DNA of 64,000 bases from UBA3206 sp964548855 (GTDB taxonomy: Bacteria; Bacillota_I; Bacilli_A; Acholeplasmatales; Anaeroplasmataceae): contig CAZJSR010000006.1 in the NCBI GenBank assembly GCA_964548855.1, forward strand, positions 3,787 through 67,786, written 5' to 3'. Positions 9,490-19,023 of the stretch are shown here, piece after piece. Made by a program: the position numbers and the translations under genes. Under the pieces are notes generated by a model, which was not told where the DNA came from, made no database searches, and saw only the letters and a list, made by a program, of their open reading frames with translations. Positions within the stretch are counted from its first letter, which is position 1. Every line of letters starts with the position of its first letter.

Positions 9490-9672
9490 TAGATGAGTAA
9501 AAATATTATCTATAATAGAGACTAAGGGATGGTGGAAGCCTTAGATATGAAATATTTTGAAGGCTACTATGGAGTATAAAGTTTCCCGCTTTAAGGGTTT
9601 TGAGTGCTAGATTTATCTAGAACTAAGGTGGTACCACGATTAATTCGTCCTTAGATTTAAGGACGTTTTTTT
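9490..9672 (+). promoter_or_regulatory. T-box riboswitch (alanine) controlling alaS
   Basis: The invariant T-box AAGGTGGTACCACG is at 9625-9638, followed by terminator CGTCCTT/AAGGACG (9646-9665) and seven T. Upstream, AGAGAC marks the base of Stem I. GGCTAC on its 3' side gives a plausible GCT (Ala) specifier at 9563-9565. Known mechanism: uncharged tRNA-Ala pairs with the specifier and the T-box bulge, blocks the terminator and allows alaS expression. The 5' boundary is approximate. The 206 bases between the XRE start and this leader hold no gene. Confidence 0.93.
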
Positions 9673-9689
9673 ATTTAATGGAGGTAATT

Positions 9690-12302
9690 ATGAAAAAATT
9701 AAAAAGTTATGAAATAAGACAAATGTGGTTAGATTTCTTTAAAAGTAAAGGACATAGTGTTGAACCAAGTGCTTCACTTGTACCTGTAAATGATCCAACA
9801 TTATTATGGACTAATGCAGGTGTTGCCCCACTTAAAAAATATTTTGATGGTTCAGTAACTCCTGAAAATCCAAGAATTACTAATGCTCAAAAATGTATTA
9901 GAACTAATGATATTGAAAATGTAGGTAAGACAGCTCGTCACCATACATTCTTTGAAATGCTTGGAAATTTCTCAATTGGTGATTATTTTAAAGAAGAAGC
10001 TATTGAATATGGATATGAACTTTTAACAAGTGATAAATGGTTTGATTTTGATAAAGATAAATTATATATGACATATTATCCAACTGACACAGTTGCGCGT
10101 GATAAATGGATTAGTTTAGGTATTGCACCGGATCATTTAATTCCACTTGAAGGAAACTTCTGGGAAATAGGTGAAGGACCTTGTGGACCTGATAGTGAAG
10201 TTTTTTATGATAGAGGAGAAAAGTATGACAGTAGAGGAATTACTGTTTTACAAAATGATTTAGAAAACGATCGTTATATTGAAATATGGAATATTGTATT
10301 TAGTCAATATAACTCAAAAGAAGGGGTAGATAGAAAAGATTATAAAGAACTACCTCATAAGAATATTGATACAGGGTCTGGTCTTGAAAGATTATGTTGT
10401 GTTATGCAAGAAGTAGATACAAACTATGATACTGATTTATTTATGCCTATTATAAATAAAATATCAGAAATATCAAATGTTAAGTATGAAGGACAAATGG
10501 CTTTTAAAGTTATTGCTGATCACGTACGTACTGTAACTTTTGCTGTATCTGATGGTGCAACTTTATCAAATGAAGGTAGAGGATATGTTTTACGTAGAGT
10601 ATTAAGACGTGCTACTAAGTATGGTAAAAAACTTGGTATTGATAAGCCATTTATGGCTCAATTAGTTGATGTTGTAGTTGATGTGATGGGATTATTTTAT
10701 CCTTATTTAAAAGAAAAATCTTCAATTGTAAAAGATATAATTACTCGTGAAGAGGAAAAATTCCTTCAAACTATTACTCAAGGAGAGAAAAAGTTTGAAG
10801 CAATCGCAAAACAATCAAAAAATAATGTTATATCTGGTATAGATGCGTTCTTATTATATGATACATTTGGATTCCCTTATGAATTAACTGAAGAATATGC
10901 TTTAGAGCTTGGGATGAGTGTAAATCATGAAGAATTCTTAAATGAAATGAAGGCACAAAAAGAAAGAGCTAGAAATGCTAGAAAAGAAATTAATTCAATG
11001 AAGGGACAAAATGAGGAATTCATGAATTTTAAAGATGAATCAATTTTTGTTGGTTATGATACTCTTGAGACACAAAGTAAGGTAATAAAATGTTTTGGTG
11101 ATAGTATTGTGTTAGATAAAACTCCATTTTATGCTTTTTCAGGTGGTCAACTTTGTGATAAGGGAATAATTTCTGGAATAAATGTTTTAGATGTTTCTAA
11201 GATGCCTAATGGACAATATCTACATTTATTAGAAGAAAATCCTTTTAAAGAAGGCGATATGGTAACATGTGTTGTTGATTCTAATTATCGTAATTTAACT
11301 AGATGTAATCACTCAAGTGCACACCTTCTTCAAAGTGCTCTTCAAAATGTACTTGGAAGCCATGTTCACCAACAAGGTTCTCAAGTGTGTGCTGATTATT
11401 GTCGTTTTGACTTCAATAATTATCAAAATTTAACAGACGAAGAAATCTTAAAAGTAGAAGATTTAGTTAATAAGTTTATAAATGAAGCCCATCCTGTTAA
11501 TACGTTAGTACTTGATATTGATGAAGCTAAAAAACTAGGAGCTATGGCTTTATTTGATGATAAATATGGTGATAAAGTTCGTGTAGTTGATATGGAAGTT
11601 TCTAAGGAATTTTGTGCAGGTACACATGTTAGTAACACAAGTGAAATTAAACAATTTAATATAGTTGGCATTGAGTCTATTGGTTCTGGAATTTTTAGAT
11701 GTCTTGCTGTAACTGGTGATAATTCATTAAAATTATTAGAAGAAAATATAGAGAATATTAAAAATACAATTAATACATTACTAACAAAAGCAAATGATAT
11801 TGTTAATAGTGCGTTAAATGAGGGAATAACTTTAACATTTAATGAACCTAAGTTTAATGATACATTATTAGGATATCGTTATGTTCTTGAGATGAAATCA
11901 TATCTTCAAAATGTCCAAAAAGCACTATATGATTTAGAAAAATCATATCAAGACAAGAAGAGTCAAAAGGCATTAAATAATGTTAAGAAATATGTAGAAC
12001 AAATTGAAAAAAATGCGATAGTTACAATCTCTGATGTAATGGAATCAAATTTACTTAAAGATATGGCTTGCGCATTATTAAATGATAATAATCTAGATTT
12101 AGTATTCCTTGCGTCAACTGATAATACAAAAGTTACATTTGTTTGTGCAACAAGTCCTAAATTTGATGCAGGTAAAGTAGTACGTGAGGCTGCGGTACTT
12201 GCAGGTGGTGCAGGTGGTGGAAAGAAAAATCTTGCACAAGCTGGTGGAAAAGATCCATCTAAGATTAATGATGCATTAGAATATGTAAGAGGCTTATTAT
12301 AA
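9690..12302 (+). CDS. alaS: Alanyl-tRNA synthetase
   Basis: 870 aa, full length. Class II catalytic domain with WTNAGVAPLKKYFDG and RTNDIENVGKTARHHTFFEMLGNF. The editing domain has the zinc motif HSSAHLLQSAL and a later CAGTH (EFCAGTHVSNTSEI). The C-terminal C-Ala domain ends GGGKKNLAQAGG. I chose the ATG at 9690, seven bases after GGAGGT; the frame extends to an ATG at 9678 that lies inside that binding site. Controlled by the T-box directly upstream. First gene of a cluster with ruvX, DUF1292 and a methyltransferase. Confidence 0.97.
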   Translation: MKKLKSYEIRQMWLDFFKSKGHSVEPSASLVPVNDPTLLWTNAGVAPLKKYFDGSVTPENPRITNAQKCIRTNDIENVGKTARHHTFFEMLGNFSIGDYFKEEAIEYGYELLTSDKWFDFDKDKLYMTYYPTDTVARDKWISLGIAPDHLIPLEGNFWEIGEGPCGPDSEVFYDRGEKYDSRGITVLQNDLENDRYIEIWNIVFSQYNSKEGVDRKDYKELPHKNIDTGSGLERLCCVMQEVDTNYDTDLFMPIINKISEISNVKYEGQMAFKVIADHVRTVTFAVSDGATLSNEGRGYVLRRVLRRATKYGKKLGIDKPFMAQLVDVVVDVMGLFYPYLKEKSSIVKDIITREEEKFLQTITQGEKKFEAIAKQSKNNVISGIDAFLLYDTFGFPYELTEEYALELGMSVNHEEFLNEMKAQKERARNARKEINSMKGQNEEFMNFKDESIFVGYDTLETQSKVIKCFGDSIVLDKTPFYAFSGGQLCDKGIISGINVLDVSKMPNGQYLHLLEENPFKEGDMVTCVVDSNYRNLTRCNHSSAHLLQSALQNVLGSHVHQQGSQVCADYCRFDFNNYQNLTDEEILKVEDLVNKFINEAHPVNTLVLDIDEAKKLGAMALFDDKYGDKVRVVDMEVSKEFCAGTHVSNTSEIKQFNIVGIESIGSGIFRCLAVTGDNSLKLLEENIENIKNTINTLLTKANDIVNSALNEGITLTFNEPKFNDTLLGYRYVLEMKSYLQNVQKALYDLEKSYQDKKSQKALNNVKKYVEQIEKNAIVTISDVMESNLLKDMACALLNDNNLDLVFLASTDNTKVTFVCATSPKFDAGKVVREAAVLAGGAGGGKKNLAQAGGKDPSKINDALEYVRGLL

Positions 12303-12303
12303 T

Positions 12304-12720
12304 ATGAAGTATATAGGTCTTGATTTAGGTAGCCGTACATGTGGTATAGCAATATCTGATAGTCTTGGGATGCTTGCAAGAACATATGATACATTAAGAT
12401 TTGAAGATGACGATTATGATTATGCTATAAATAAAGTCATTGAAATATGTAATAAAGAATGCGTAAAAAATGTTATTTTAGGACTTCCAAAGCATATGAA
12501 TGGAGATCTTGGAATTCGTGCTTCAATAAGTGAGAATTTTAAGAAAAAAATAGAAGAAATATCAGATATAAAAGTAGAATTAGTTGATGAAAGACTAACA
12601 ACTGTTATTGTTGATAAAACAATGATTAAAGGAAATTTAAGAAGAGATAAGCGTAAAGAAAAGAAGGATGAACTGGCAGCAGTTGTAATTCTTCAAAATT
12701 ACCTTGATAGAAAATTTTAG
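12304..12720 (+). CDS. ruvX: Putative pre-16S rRNA nuclease / Holliday junction resolvase-like YqgF (RuvX)
   Basis: 138 aa. RNase H-like fold with MKYIGLDLGSRTCGIAISD (first catalytic Asp), NVILGLPKHMNGD and VELVDERLTT. The family trims the 5' end of pre-16S rRNA and was originally called a Holliday resolvase. It begins 1 bp after the alaS stop, as in the alaS-yrrK order of other Bacilli, and depends on the T-box transcript. Confidence 0.92.
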   Translation: MKYIGLDLGSRTCGIAISDSLGMLARTYDTLRFEDDDYDYAINKVIEICNKECVKNVILGLPKHMNGDLGIRASISENFKKKIEEISDIKVELVDERLTTVIVDKTMIKGNLRRDKRKEKKDELAAVVILQNYLDRKF

Positions 12721-12730
12721 GAGGAAAAGT

Positions 12731-13081
12731 ATGAAAGATAATACAATTACAATCACAACTGAAACTGGAGAAGAGATTTTATGTGAAATCTTATTTACTC
12801 ATCATTCAGATGAATTTAATAAGGATTATGTAGTGTTTATGAAAAAAGGAACAGAAGAAGCATCAGCAGCTGTTTATCAAGAAGCTGAAGGCGGAACTGG
12901 TAGACTTGATCAAATTGAAACTGAAGAAGAATGGAAATTAGTTGAAGAACTTTTTAATGCATATTTAGAAGATATGTCAAAAATGGAAGCAGGAAATGGT
13001 GGATGTGCCGGATGTAGTGGATCATGCGGTGGATCTTGTTCAGAAGATTGCGACTGCGATTGTGAATGCGAGAATGAATAA
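12731..13081 (+). CDS. DUF1292 protein with cysteine-rich C-terminal tail
   Basis: 116 aa. Residues 1-80 match the YrzB/DUF1292 family (TITTETGEEILCEILF, YVVFMKKG), which has no known function. The last 25 residues carry eight cysteines (92, 95, 99, 103, 107, 109, 111, 113) in a Gly/Ser then Asp/Glu setting. This resembles metal-binding tails such as that of SlyD, and the Bacillus YrzB lacks it. AGGAGG precedes the ATG and overlaps the ruvX stop. The tail's coding sequence overlaps the start of the next gene by 8 bp. Confidence 0.85.
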   Translation: MKDNTITITTETGEEILCEILFTHHSDEFNKDYVVFMKKGTEEASAAVYQEAEGGTGRLDQIETEEEWKLVEELFNAYLEDMSKMEAGNGGCAGCSGSCGGSCSEDCDCDCECENE

Positions 13082-13718
13082 AGAATTTAATTTAGAAGAT
13101 TTAGTACCGATGCTAAATCTTCATTTTAATAATATCCACAATGAAATGAGAGAATATGCTAAAGAAAATAATGTACCTATTATTCAAGATGAAGGACTAG
13201 CGTTTTTAGAAAGTATTGTAGCTATAAAAAGACCTAAAAAAATCTTAGAAATAGGTAGTGCAATAGGGTATTCTTCAACAAGAATGTCATTAGTATGTGA
13301 TAGTGAGGTTATAACTATTGAACGTGACGAAAAAATGTATAATGAAGCTATAAAAAATATTGAAAAATTAAATTTAACAGAAAAAGTTAAAGTTATATTT
13401 ATGGATGCGCTTGATGCATTTAAAGAAGTAGAAAATGAAAAATTTGATATGATATTTATTGATGCTGCAAAAGGTCAGTATACTAATTTTTTTAATTTAT
13501 ATTCTCCACTTTTAACTGATGATGGTGTAATTGTTACAGATAATATGTTATTTCATGGGCTTGTTTTAAGTGATGATGAAATTAAATCAAGAAGCCTAAG
13601 AGGTCTTGTAAGAAAACTAAAAAATTATCATTCATTTTTACTTGAAAATCCAAATTATCGTACTTCAATTTTTAATATTGGTGACGGTATGAGTATTACA
13701 ACTAAAATAACGAAGTAA
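13074..13718 (+). CDS. SAM-dependent O-methyltransferase (YrrM family)
   Basis: 214 aa. Class I methyltransferase: motif I ILEIGSAIGYSSTRM, acidic residue VITIERDE, FDMIFIDAAKGQY. It matches the catechol-type O-methyltransferase group that includes Bacillus TrmR (YrrM), a methyltransferase for the tRNA wobble 5-hydroxyuridine; I infer that role from synteny. ATG overlaps the end of the DUF1292 gene (ATGAATAA). A frame open upstream to 12996 belongs to the overlapping gene. Terminator follows. Confidence 0.85.
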   Translation: MNKEFNLEDLVPMLNLHFNNIHNEMREYAKENNVPIIQDEGLAFLESIVAIKRPKKILEIGSAIGYSSTRMSLVCDSEVITIERDEKMYNEAIKNIEKLNLTEKVKVIFMDALDAFKEVENEKFDMIFIDAAKGQYTNFFNLYSPLLTDDGVIVTDNMLFHGLVLSDDEIKSRSLRGLVRKLKNYHSFLLENPNYRTSIFNIGDGMSITTKITK

Positions 13719-13721
13719 AAA

Positions 13722-13752
13722 AATCCTGCATTTAAAATGCAGGAATTTTTTT
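13722..13752. terminator. Bidirectional terminator
   Basis: Stem TCCTGCAT/ATGCAGGA with A-run before and T-run after, between the convergent methyltransferase and TetR genes. Confidence 0.85.
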
Positions 13753-13755
13753 ATT

Positions 13756-14319
13756 TTAACTTCTATTTTTTATGAAATTATTAACCCAAAAAACAGTATA
13801 ATCATAAAGATCATCGAGTGTTTTTGTTGAATAATTTCTACAATATTTAACATATTCTAAAAAAATACCTTCAATAAACATTTCAATTTCAAATTCTATG
13901 TATTTAAAATCGTTAATAAGTTTATCATTTTTACATATTTCATATAGCTTATTTGATGCGATTTTTGCTAATTTTGTTGCAGCATATAATGAATCATTTG
14001 ATTTACATATTAATTTATAATTTTCATTATTTTGTTTTATAAATTCAAAGAATGAATTAATAAATTCATAAATATTTTGTTTAATTAAAGGTGTTTTATT
14101 AAAGAATGCTTCTATTAATTCTTGTTCATAATCCTCCGCAACCTCATAAATATCAGTATAATGACTATAAAAAGTACCTCTACTTATAGATGCTTTATTA
14201 CAAAGTTCTGTAATTGAAATTTTATCAAGTTCCATTTTATCTGATAACATTACAGCAAAGGTTTTTTTTATTAAAATTTTTGTTTTTTTACTTGAATTGT
14301 TTAGATTTTTGACTTTCAT
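13756..14319 (-). CDS. TetR/AcrR family transcriptional regulator
   Basis: 187 aa. TetR HTH at residues 30-60 (ISITELCNKASISRGTFYSHYTD), then an all-helical ligand domain with the sequence style of DhaS/TetR_C_33-type regulators. It is divergent from the ABC exporter genes at 14460. Its promoter contains an inverted repeat, so autoregulation and control of the exporter are likely by inference. Ligand unknown. Confidence 0.87.
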   Translation of the reverse strand: MKVKNLNNSSKKTKILIKKTFAVMLSDKMELDKISITELCNKASISRGTFYSHYTDIYEVAEDYEQELIEAFFNKTPLIKQNIYEFINSFFEFIKQNNENYKLICKSNDSLYAATKLAKIASNKLYEICKNDKLINDFKYIEFEIEMFIEGIFLEYVKYCRNYSTKTLDDLYDYTVFWVNNFIKNRS

Positions 14320-14404
14320 AAATACTCCTTTTTTAACAATTATTTAAATAATGTTAAAATTTATACTTTTTTTAAATTTTTGTTCTTTATTTTTAATTTA
14401 TTTA

Positions 14405-14433
14405 ATTATATTATGACACTGTTCAAATGTCAA
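14405..14433 (-). promoter_or_regulatory. Consensus promoter of tetR containing operator
   Basis: On the minus strand, TTGACA (14428-14433), a 17-bp spacer and TATAAT (14405-14410) form a perfect sigma-A promoter. The palindrome TGACA-N9-TGTCA (14414-14432) occupies the spacer and the -35, and is the probable TetR operator. It also lies 28 bp upstream of the divergent ABC gene's ATG, so a bound repressor could block both directions. Confidence 0.75.
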
Positions 14434-14459
14434 CAATGTTAAAAAAAGGAGGAAGATTT

Positions 14460-15398
14460 ATGACAAATGAAGCTGTAATTGAAGTTAATAACTTAACCAA
14501 AGATTATGGGAGTGGTAGAGGTGTTTTTGATGTTAGTATAAATGTAAAACAAGGTGAAGTTTTTGGTTTTTTAGGACCAAATGGTGCTGGAAAATCAACG
14601 ACTATAAGACATCTAATGGGTTTTTCTAAACCTAATAGCGGAAGTTGTAAAATATTTGGACAAGAGACATTTGATAAATATAATAAAATATTAAATAAAG
14701 TTGGATATATTCCAGGCGAGATTGCATTACCACAAGGTCTTACAGGATGGCAATTTCTTAAAATGATGCAAGATATGCAAAAAATTCACAATATTGAAAA
14801 TTTAAATAGACTATTAAATCTTTTTGAATTAAAGGATATTGAACTTAGTATGGAAACTAAAAGAATGAGTCTTGGAGTAAAAAGAAAACTTGCGATAGTT
14901 AGTGCGTTTATGTCAGATCCTAGTGTATTGATTCTTGATGAGCCAACAAGTGGGCTTGATCCTTTAATGCAGGAAAGATTTGTTAAATTTATTCATGAAG
15001 AAAAATCACGTGGGAAGACTATTTTATTATCTAGCCATATTTTTGAAGAAATTGATTCAACTTGTGATAGAATTGCGATTATTAAAGATGGAGTAATAGT
15101 TAGTGAATTTAATGCTGATGACCTAAAACATTCAAAACTTAAATTTTATACTATTGAATTTGAAAAAAGTAATGAAAAAGAGTTATTTATTAATAATTCA
15201 AAATATATAAAATCGATTAATATAATTAATAATATCGAAAATATATTATTTTTAAGCATTTATGATGAAGATTTAAATTATTTAATAGGTGAATTATCTG
15301 ATTTGAAAATTGTTTCATTTTCAAATAAAAAAGAAACGCTAGAAGATTTCTTTATGAAATTTTATAAAGAAGATAAGGATTTTGGAGGTGCTTTATAA
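14460..15398 (+). CDS. ABC transporter ATP-binding protein (first)
   Basis: 312 aa. Walker A GPNGAGKST, ABC signature MSLGVKRKLAI (degenerate LSGGQ), Walker B SVLILDEPTSGLDP, switch His in LLSSHIFEE. The C-terminal 90 residues are a variable domain typical of ABC-2 exporters. Start at the ATG 8 bp after AGGAGG; the frame extends upstream to 14427 without a site. Overlaps the next gene by one base (TAATG). Confidence 0.93.
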   Translation: MTNEAVIEVNNLTKDYGSGRGVFDVSINVKQGEVFGFLGPNGAGKSTTIRHLMGFSKPNSGSCKIFGQETFDKYNKILNKVGYIPGEIALPQGLTGWQFLKMMQDMQKIHNIENLNRLLNLFELKDIELSMETKRMSLGVKRKLAIVSAFMSDPSVLILDEPTSGLDPLMQERFVKFIHEEKSRGKTILLSSHIFEEIDSTCDRIAIIKDGVIVSEFNADDLKHSKLKFYTIEFEKSNEKELFINNSKYIKSINIINNIENILFLSIYDEDLNYLIGELSDLKIVSFSNKKETLEDFFMKFYKEDKDFGGAL

Positions 15399-16300
15399 TG
15401 TCACTTATAGAAATAAAAGATTTAACCAAAGATTATAAAAATAATAAAGGAATTTTCAATATTAATTTAAATATTGAAAAAGGAGAAATGGTTGGATATG
15501 TAGGAACTAACGGTAGTGGTAAAACAACAACTATTAGAGAAATATTAGGATTTATAAAACCTACAAGTGGTAGTGTTTATGTAAATGGCTTATCTTCTTA
15601 TGAAAATTCAAGTGAAATATTAAATAATATAGGATATGTACCTGGTGAAATAGCATTTCCAGATTTAAAAACAGGAATAGATTTTTTAAAATCTCAAGCA
15701 ACTTTTTTAAATATTAATGATATGACTTATGCAAATACATTAATTGAAAAACTACAACTAGATCCCAAAGCTAATCTAAAAAGAATGAGTAAAGGAATGA
15801 AACAAAAAACAGCATTAGTTGCGGCTTTGATGGCGGATAAAGATATCATTATTTTAGATGAACCAACCACTGGTCTTGATCCATTAATGAGGGTTACATT
15901 TCTTGATATTATAAAAGAAGAGCATAAAAAGGGTAAAACTATTTTAATGAGTAGTCATAGTTTTGAAGAAATTGAAAAAACTTGTGATAAAGTAGTTTTA
16001 ATTAATGATGGTCATATTATTGATATTTGCAATATGAGTGAAATAAAAAATAGAGAATTTAAAGAATTTAAAATAGAATTTCATAATAAGATAGATTATG
16101 AAAAATTTCAAAAATTACAATATGAAATAACCAGATTACAAGATGAATATAATCAAGTAACTATAAATACTAAGGAATATGGTAATTTACTTAGAGATTT
16201 AAAAGATTTTGATGTTAAATTTATATCAGAAATACCATATGATCTTCAAACACATTTTAAAAATAAATTAAGAGAATATAAGGAGAAAGAAAATGTTTAG
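15398..16300 (+). CDS. ABC transporter ATP-binding protein (second)
   Basis: 300 aa, paralogous to the preceding gene. Walker A GTNGSGKTT, signature MSKGMKQKTALV, Walker B IIILDEPTTGLDP, MSSHSFEE. Probably pairs with the first ATPase as a heterodimer under the single permease downstream. Overlaps that permease gene by 8 bp, so translation is coupled. Confidence 0.93.
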   Translation: MSLIEIKDLTKDYKNNKGIFNINLNIEKGEMVGYVGTNGSGKTTTIREILGFIKPTSGSVYVNGLSSYENSSEILNNIGYVPGEIAFPDLKTGIDFLKSQATFLNINDMTYANTLIEKLQLDPKANLKRMSKGMKQKTALVAALMADKDIIILDEPTTGLDPLMRVTFLDIIKEEHKKGKTILMSSHSFEEIEKTCDKVVLINDGHIIDICNMSEIKNREFKEFKIEFHNKIDYEKFQKLQYEITRLQDEYNQVTINTKEYGNLLRDLKDFDVKFISEIPYDLQTHFKNKLREYKEKENV

Positions 16301-18044
16301 TAAAGCTTTATTTAAACAATCAATGAAAGCAAATAAAACAATGTGGTGTATTATTACATTTACTGTTTGTTTTATGTTAGCTTGTGTAATGTTAATAAGT
16401 GGTAATGGAAATATTGGTGAGGTTAAAAATTCAGTTGAAGATACAATAATAACTAAAGAATTAGACTCGCAAATGGAAAAAAGAGCAATTAATTATTATG
16501 AGAACGCCTATCAAGGTCTTATTGATTTTGATAAAATTTTCACAGAAAAAGTAAGTGACACATTAGCGTATTTAACTTGGGTTAATAACAAGCCTTCTGA
16601 TAATTCTTTAATTGATGCATGGCAAGAAAGTATGCCTGAAATTAAAACAGATACTACAAACACTTATATTAACCAAATTAAATCATGGCAAGAAAGTATG
16701 CCAGATGTATCAAATAGTGAAGAATATGAAGCGTGGCAAAATAATAGTCCGTTAAACGTAAATTATGTTATAACTTTATGCTATAAAGATAGTGTTACAA
16801 AATTAAATGATTTGATTGTATCAAAGGCTTCAAATTTAGGTTATGATAAAGATTCAAATGAAACTAATGAAATGTTAGGAAGTGTACTTTATATATTAAA
16901 TCCAAATGGAAATTTTAACGATTTTTATTTAGCAAATAAAGAAGAATCACCTGAGGATTATGATATTTTATCTTTAGTGAATAATATCAACAAAATAGAT
17001 TCTTATTTAAAAAGTGAAGAAAGAGTTTTATATATAAAAAATAGAGCATCAAAATTAACGCCTATGTTTATATCTGGTAACATGATTTTAGAAGATAATA
17101 TAAATAATATTGTAAATGAATTATCATCATATGGTGTTACAAAAGAAAAATATGATAGTTTTGGATATACTTATGAATATATCAAAGAACTTTCAAATAA
17201 TGCGGTTTTAACATATAAAGTTAGACTTGATTATGAACTTGAAATACTTGATAAAAATTATAATGAAGGAAATTATACACTTGATGAATATACTAAATTA
17301 GTAGAATCTAAAAAAGAAGAGTTAATAAAAGATATATCAAATAGTTTTCTATCAACATTACCTAGCAGTGTATCTGAGGCAATAGAAGAAATTGGTCAAG
17401 CTGATTTATATACATTAATTGTAGGATCAATATTTTATAAACTTGCGGGGTTACTTCTTCCGATTATATTTATGATAATGGTAAGTAATAACTTAATTGC
17501 AGGACAAGTTGATAGAGGATCAATGGCATATATATTATCTACATCAACTAAAAGAAGTAGTGTAGTATTTACACAAGCAATATATTTAATTACATCACTA
17601 TTATCTATGTTTTTACTAACAACAATTACAGGATGTGTTTGTTTAGCAATTGTTGGAACTGATTTAGGTTTAACGTTTGGTAATTTAATATTACTAAACT
17701 TAGGTGCATTTTTAGTATTATTTGCGTTATCTGGATTCTGTTTTTTCACATCATGTTACTTTGATAGAAGTAAAAGGTCTATGGCTATTGGTGGAGGTCT
17801 TAGTATTTTCGCTTTAGTTGCGGCAATGTTAGGTTTGTTTGGAAGTAGCGCAATTCCTAGTGTTATTAGATTAGATGCTTTAAATTACTTTAATTTTACA
17901 ACTATTATTTCATTATTTGATGTAATAAATATTATTGATGGAAATAATATTATAATTCTAAAACTTTTAATACTAGTTTTGATAGGAATAGTAGGATATG
18001 TTTTAGGATCAATTAAATTTGTAAAAAAAGATTTACCTCTATAG
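16293..18044 (+). CDS. ABC-2 type permease with large extracytoplasmic domain
   Basis: 583 aa. One N-terminal helix (CIITFTVCFMLACVMLISG), then about 330 hydrophilic residues likely outside the membrane, then five or six C-terminal helices (from about residue 385). This is the topology of bacterial ABC-2 exporters. The hydrophilic part contains a repeated WQESMP motif (about residues 110 and 130). With two ATPases and a TetR it forms an inducible export system, possibly for a toxic compound or peptide. Confidence 0.82.
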   Translation: MFSKALFKQSMKANKTMWCIITFTVCFMLACVMLISGNGNIGEVKNSVEDTIITKELDSQMEKRAINYYENAYQGLIDFDKIFTEKVSDTLAYLTWVNNKPSDNSLIDAWQESMPEIKTDTTNTYINQIKSWQESMPDVSNSEEYEAWQNNSPLNVNYVITLCYKDSVTKLNDLIVSKASNLGYDKDSNETNEMLGSVLYILNPNGNFNDFYLANKEESPEDYDILSLVNNINKIDSYLKSEERVLYIKNRASKLTPMFISGNMILEDNINNIVNELSSYGVTKEKYDSFGYTYEYIKELSNNAVLTYKVRLDYELEILDKNYNEGNYTLDEYTKLVESKKEELIKDISNSFLSTLPSSVSEAIEEIGQADLYTLIVGSIFYKLAGLLLPIIFMIMVSNNLIAGQVDRGSMAYILSTSTKRSSVVFTQAIYLITSLLSMFLLTTITGCVCLAIVGTDLGLTFGNLILLNLGAFLVLFALSGFCFFTSCYFDRSKRSMAIGGGLSIFALVAAMLGLFGSSAIPSVIRLDALNYFNFTTIISLFDVINIIDGNNIIILKLLILVLIGIVGYVLGSIKFVKKDLPL

Positions 18045-18050
18045 TAAGAA

Positions 18051-18084
18051 AATAAGGCTTGGACTAAGAAAACCAAGCCTTATT
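18051..18084. terminator. Bidirectional terminator
   Basis: 12-bp stem AATAAGGCTTGG/CCAAGCCTTATT, 10-nt loop, T-rich tail, between the convergent permease and isomerase genes. Confidence 0.85.
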
Positions 18085-18085
18085 T

Positions 18086-18922
18086 TTATTTAGTTAAACA
18101 TTTATGTACTAATTCTAAAGAAGTATCAATATCTTCTGGTTTGATTCCTTCAAAAACTAAAGTAGCATTAGGGCAATATTTTTGCATTTTAGGTATGAAT
18201 GATTTCAAATTCATGATTCCTTGACCTAATCCAACTTGTTTTAATTTATTATCTTCAACTATAAAATCTTTTAAATGGAATATTACAATATCATCTTTAA
18301 ATAATTCAATACATTTATCAAATATTTCATTTTGTTGTTCATAATTTGAAATATCTAAATAATTATATATATCAACTATTATTTTTACATGGCCATTATT
18401 GATATCATTATATAATCTTTTTAATTGTTCAGGTGAATACATACAATGCCCATATGCACCTTCAATTGCCATATATGAATTATTTTCTTTTGCAGTTTCT
18501 GCAAGAGATGTGAAAATTTTTTTAACTTCATTATAAGCTTCTTCAGTTCTATTTAAGGGATTGTAAGTCCATTTATCATCGTTATATGAACCCGTTTCAG
18601 TTCCGACGTATGATGTACCAAAATATGATGCATATTCTAAATGCTCTTTATATTTATCAATTAATGATGAAACTAATTCTTTATTTGAATGTACAGGATT
18701 AAAATATGCACCTAACATAGTTATTTCAAGTCCTTCATCATTAAATGCTTTCTTAATATTTTCACATTTTTCTTTATTTAAAGTTCCTTTAAGTCCTGTT
18801 TCGCCTTCAATTGCCTTATTTAATACTAATTGTACTCCATTAAAACCATGTTTACTAATTCTTTTAGCAAGTTCTTGTGGAGTAGTTTTTCCATAATCAT
18901 GTGCTCGATAACTAATTTTCAT
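18086..18922 (-). CDS. Sugar phosphate isomerase/epimerase family protein (TIM barrel)
   Basis: 278 aa. Xylose isomerase-like (AP_endonuc_2) fold. Likely metal ligands appear in order: Glu in AIEGAYGH, Asp in IIVDIYNY, His in IFHLKDF, Glu in LVFEGI. Start set at the ATG with GGAGG 7 bp upstream; the frame continues 11 codons beyond. It is solitary. Substrate unknown, although a uronate or keto-sugar is plausible given the uronate cluster at 54.5-58.8 kb. Confidence 0.8.
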   Translation of the reverse strand: MKISYRAHDYGKTTPQELAKRISKHGFNGVQLVLNKAIEGETGLKGTLNKEKCENIKKAFNDEGLEITMLGAYFNPVHSNKELVSSLIDKYKEHLEYASYFGTSYVGTETGSYNDDKWTYNPLNRTEEAYNEVKKIFTSLAETAKENNSYMAIEGAYGHCMYSPEQLKRLYNDINNGHVKIIVDIYNYLDISNYEQQNEIFDKCIELFKDDIVIFHLKDFIVEDNKLKQVGLGQGIMNLKSFIPKMQKYCPNATLVFEGIKPEDIDTSLELVHKCLTK

Positions 18923-19023
18923 ATAAACCTCCAACGTTTCAAATAAATTATACAATATTTTTATTTATTATTCAATTGAGCACTTTAATTTATATAAATG
19001 CATAAAATAAACTGGTGATTAAA

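Noticed and set aside
11963..12394. 143-aa minus-strand frame opposite alaS
   Set aside because: Lies fully on the other strand of the alaS C-terminus and the ruvX start; codon pattern is only the mirror of the real gene.
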